Assembly (NCBI GenBank): GCA_009786345.1
Contig: WQTJ01000090.1
Coordinates: forward strand, 1-6,461
Length of the DNA stretch: 6,461 nt
Reading direction: 5' to 3'
DNA from: Dehalococcoidia bacterium
GTDB lineage: Bacteria; Chloroflexota; Dehalococcoidia; Dehalococcoidales; UBA1222
Shown here: positions 6,385 through 6,461 of the stretch, piece by piece
Layout: the number at the start of each line of letters is the position of its first letter
Position numbering within the stretch: the first letter of the stretch is position 1
Translations under genes and position numbers: made by a program
The notes under the pieces: generated by a model
Told to the model about the DNA's origin: nothing
Seen by the model: the letters and a program-made list of their open reading frames with translations, nothing else
Databases searched by the model: none

Positions 6385-6461
6385 ATGGCATTTAAAAAGA
6401 GATTGGCGACATTTGTATCTAACTGGTTTGGAATAATTATCGCCACTATCATTGTGGCATT
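6385..6461 (+). CDS. N-terminus of a small membrane protein, truncated by window end
   Basis: Twenty-five residues are visible. A short basic start (MAFKKRLATF) is followed by 'VSNWFGIIIATIIVA', the beginning of a hydrophobic membrane segment. The positive-inside pattern suggests an inner-membrane protein with its N-terminus in the cytoplasm. The start is supported by AGGTGA at the proper distance, and the gene begins 10 bases after serS, so it belongs to the same transcription unit. The opening resembles the phage holin superfamily IV (PF04020-type) proteins of four membrane segments that are common in bacterial chromosomes. With so little sequence this is only a suggestion, and another small membrane protein is equally possible. 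Confidence 0.6.
   Translation, partial: MAFKKRLATFVSNWFGIIIATIIVA

Noticed and set aside
1..6461. tRNA, rRNA, SRP RNA, CRISPR array, insertion sequence or attachment site
   Set aside because: No tRNA cloverleaf, rRNA-like sequence, regularly spaced repeats, transposase or paired long direct repeats were seen on reading the window.

Overview
This is a bacterial chromosomal window. It is mostly housekeeping genes for DNA repair and tRNA charging, all on the + strand, with an AT-rich accessory block at the left edge. The style of the core proteins (LysS opening with 'RARGIDPYPAR', SerS motif 2 with 'SAGKDTRGIKRGHQFDKVE' and motif 3 with 'LALPR', and the YbaB pattern) reminds me of Chloroflexota, perhaps the Dehalococcoidia. 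That is an impression from memory, not a computed placement. Hand counts give about 33% G+C in the first gene and about 44% in sampled lysS lines.

Layout. (1) 1-911: an AT-rich region holding the open end of an unrecognised reading frame, a 46-codon small ORF, a DUF4279-family gene, and a 242-bp gap with no clear gene. (2) 912-3459: a DNA-repair cluster of ybaB/ebfC (nucleoid-associated protein), recR, an AlkD-type HEAT-repeat DNA glycosylase gene, and recO. RecR and RecO are partners in the RecFOR recombination-mediator pathway, and the glycosylase gene sits between them. (3) 3460-3614: a 155-bp gap with a good sigma-70-type promoter (perfect TATAAT) for the next genes. (4) 3615-6374: lysS and serS, two class II aminoacyl-tRNA synthetase genes 3 bp apart, followed 10 bp later by the start of a small membrane-protein gene cut off by the window end.

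How the genes work together. YbaB-RecR is a classic pair that normally follows dnaX. Here dnaX is absent from the 911 bases upstream and AT-rich accessory DNA takes its place. RecO, further along the same strand, supplies the other half of the RecOR complex that loads RecA at gaps. The glycosylase would remove alkylated bases. The lysS-serS-membrane protein genes look like a separate transcription unit. No RNA gene, insertion sequence, CRISPR array or convincing terminator was seen. The core genes appear intact, with their catalytic or metal-binding residues present. The only candidate for something undescribed is the left-edge block, which might be the tail of a toxin/immunity-like cassette, but the sequence does not prove this.
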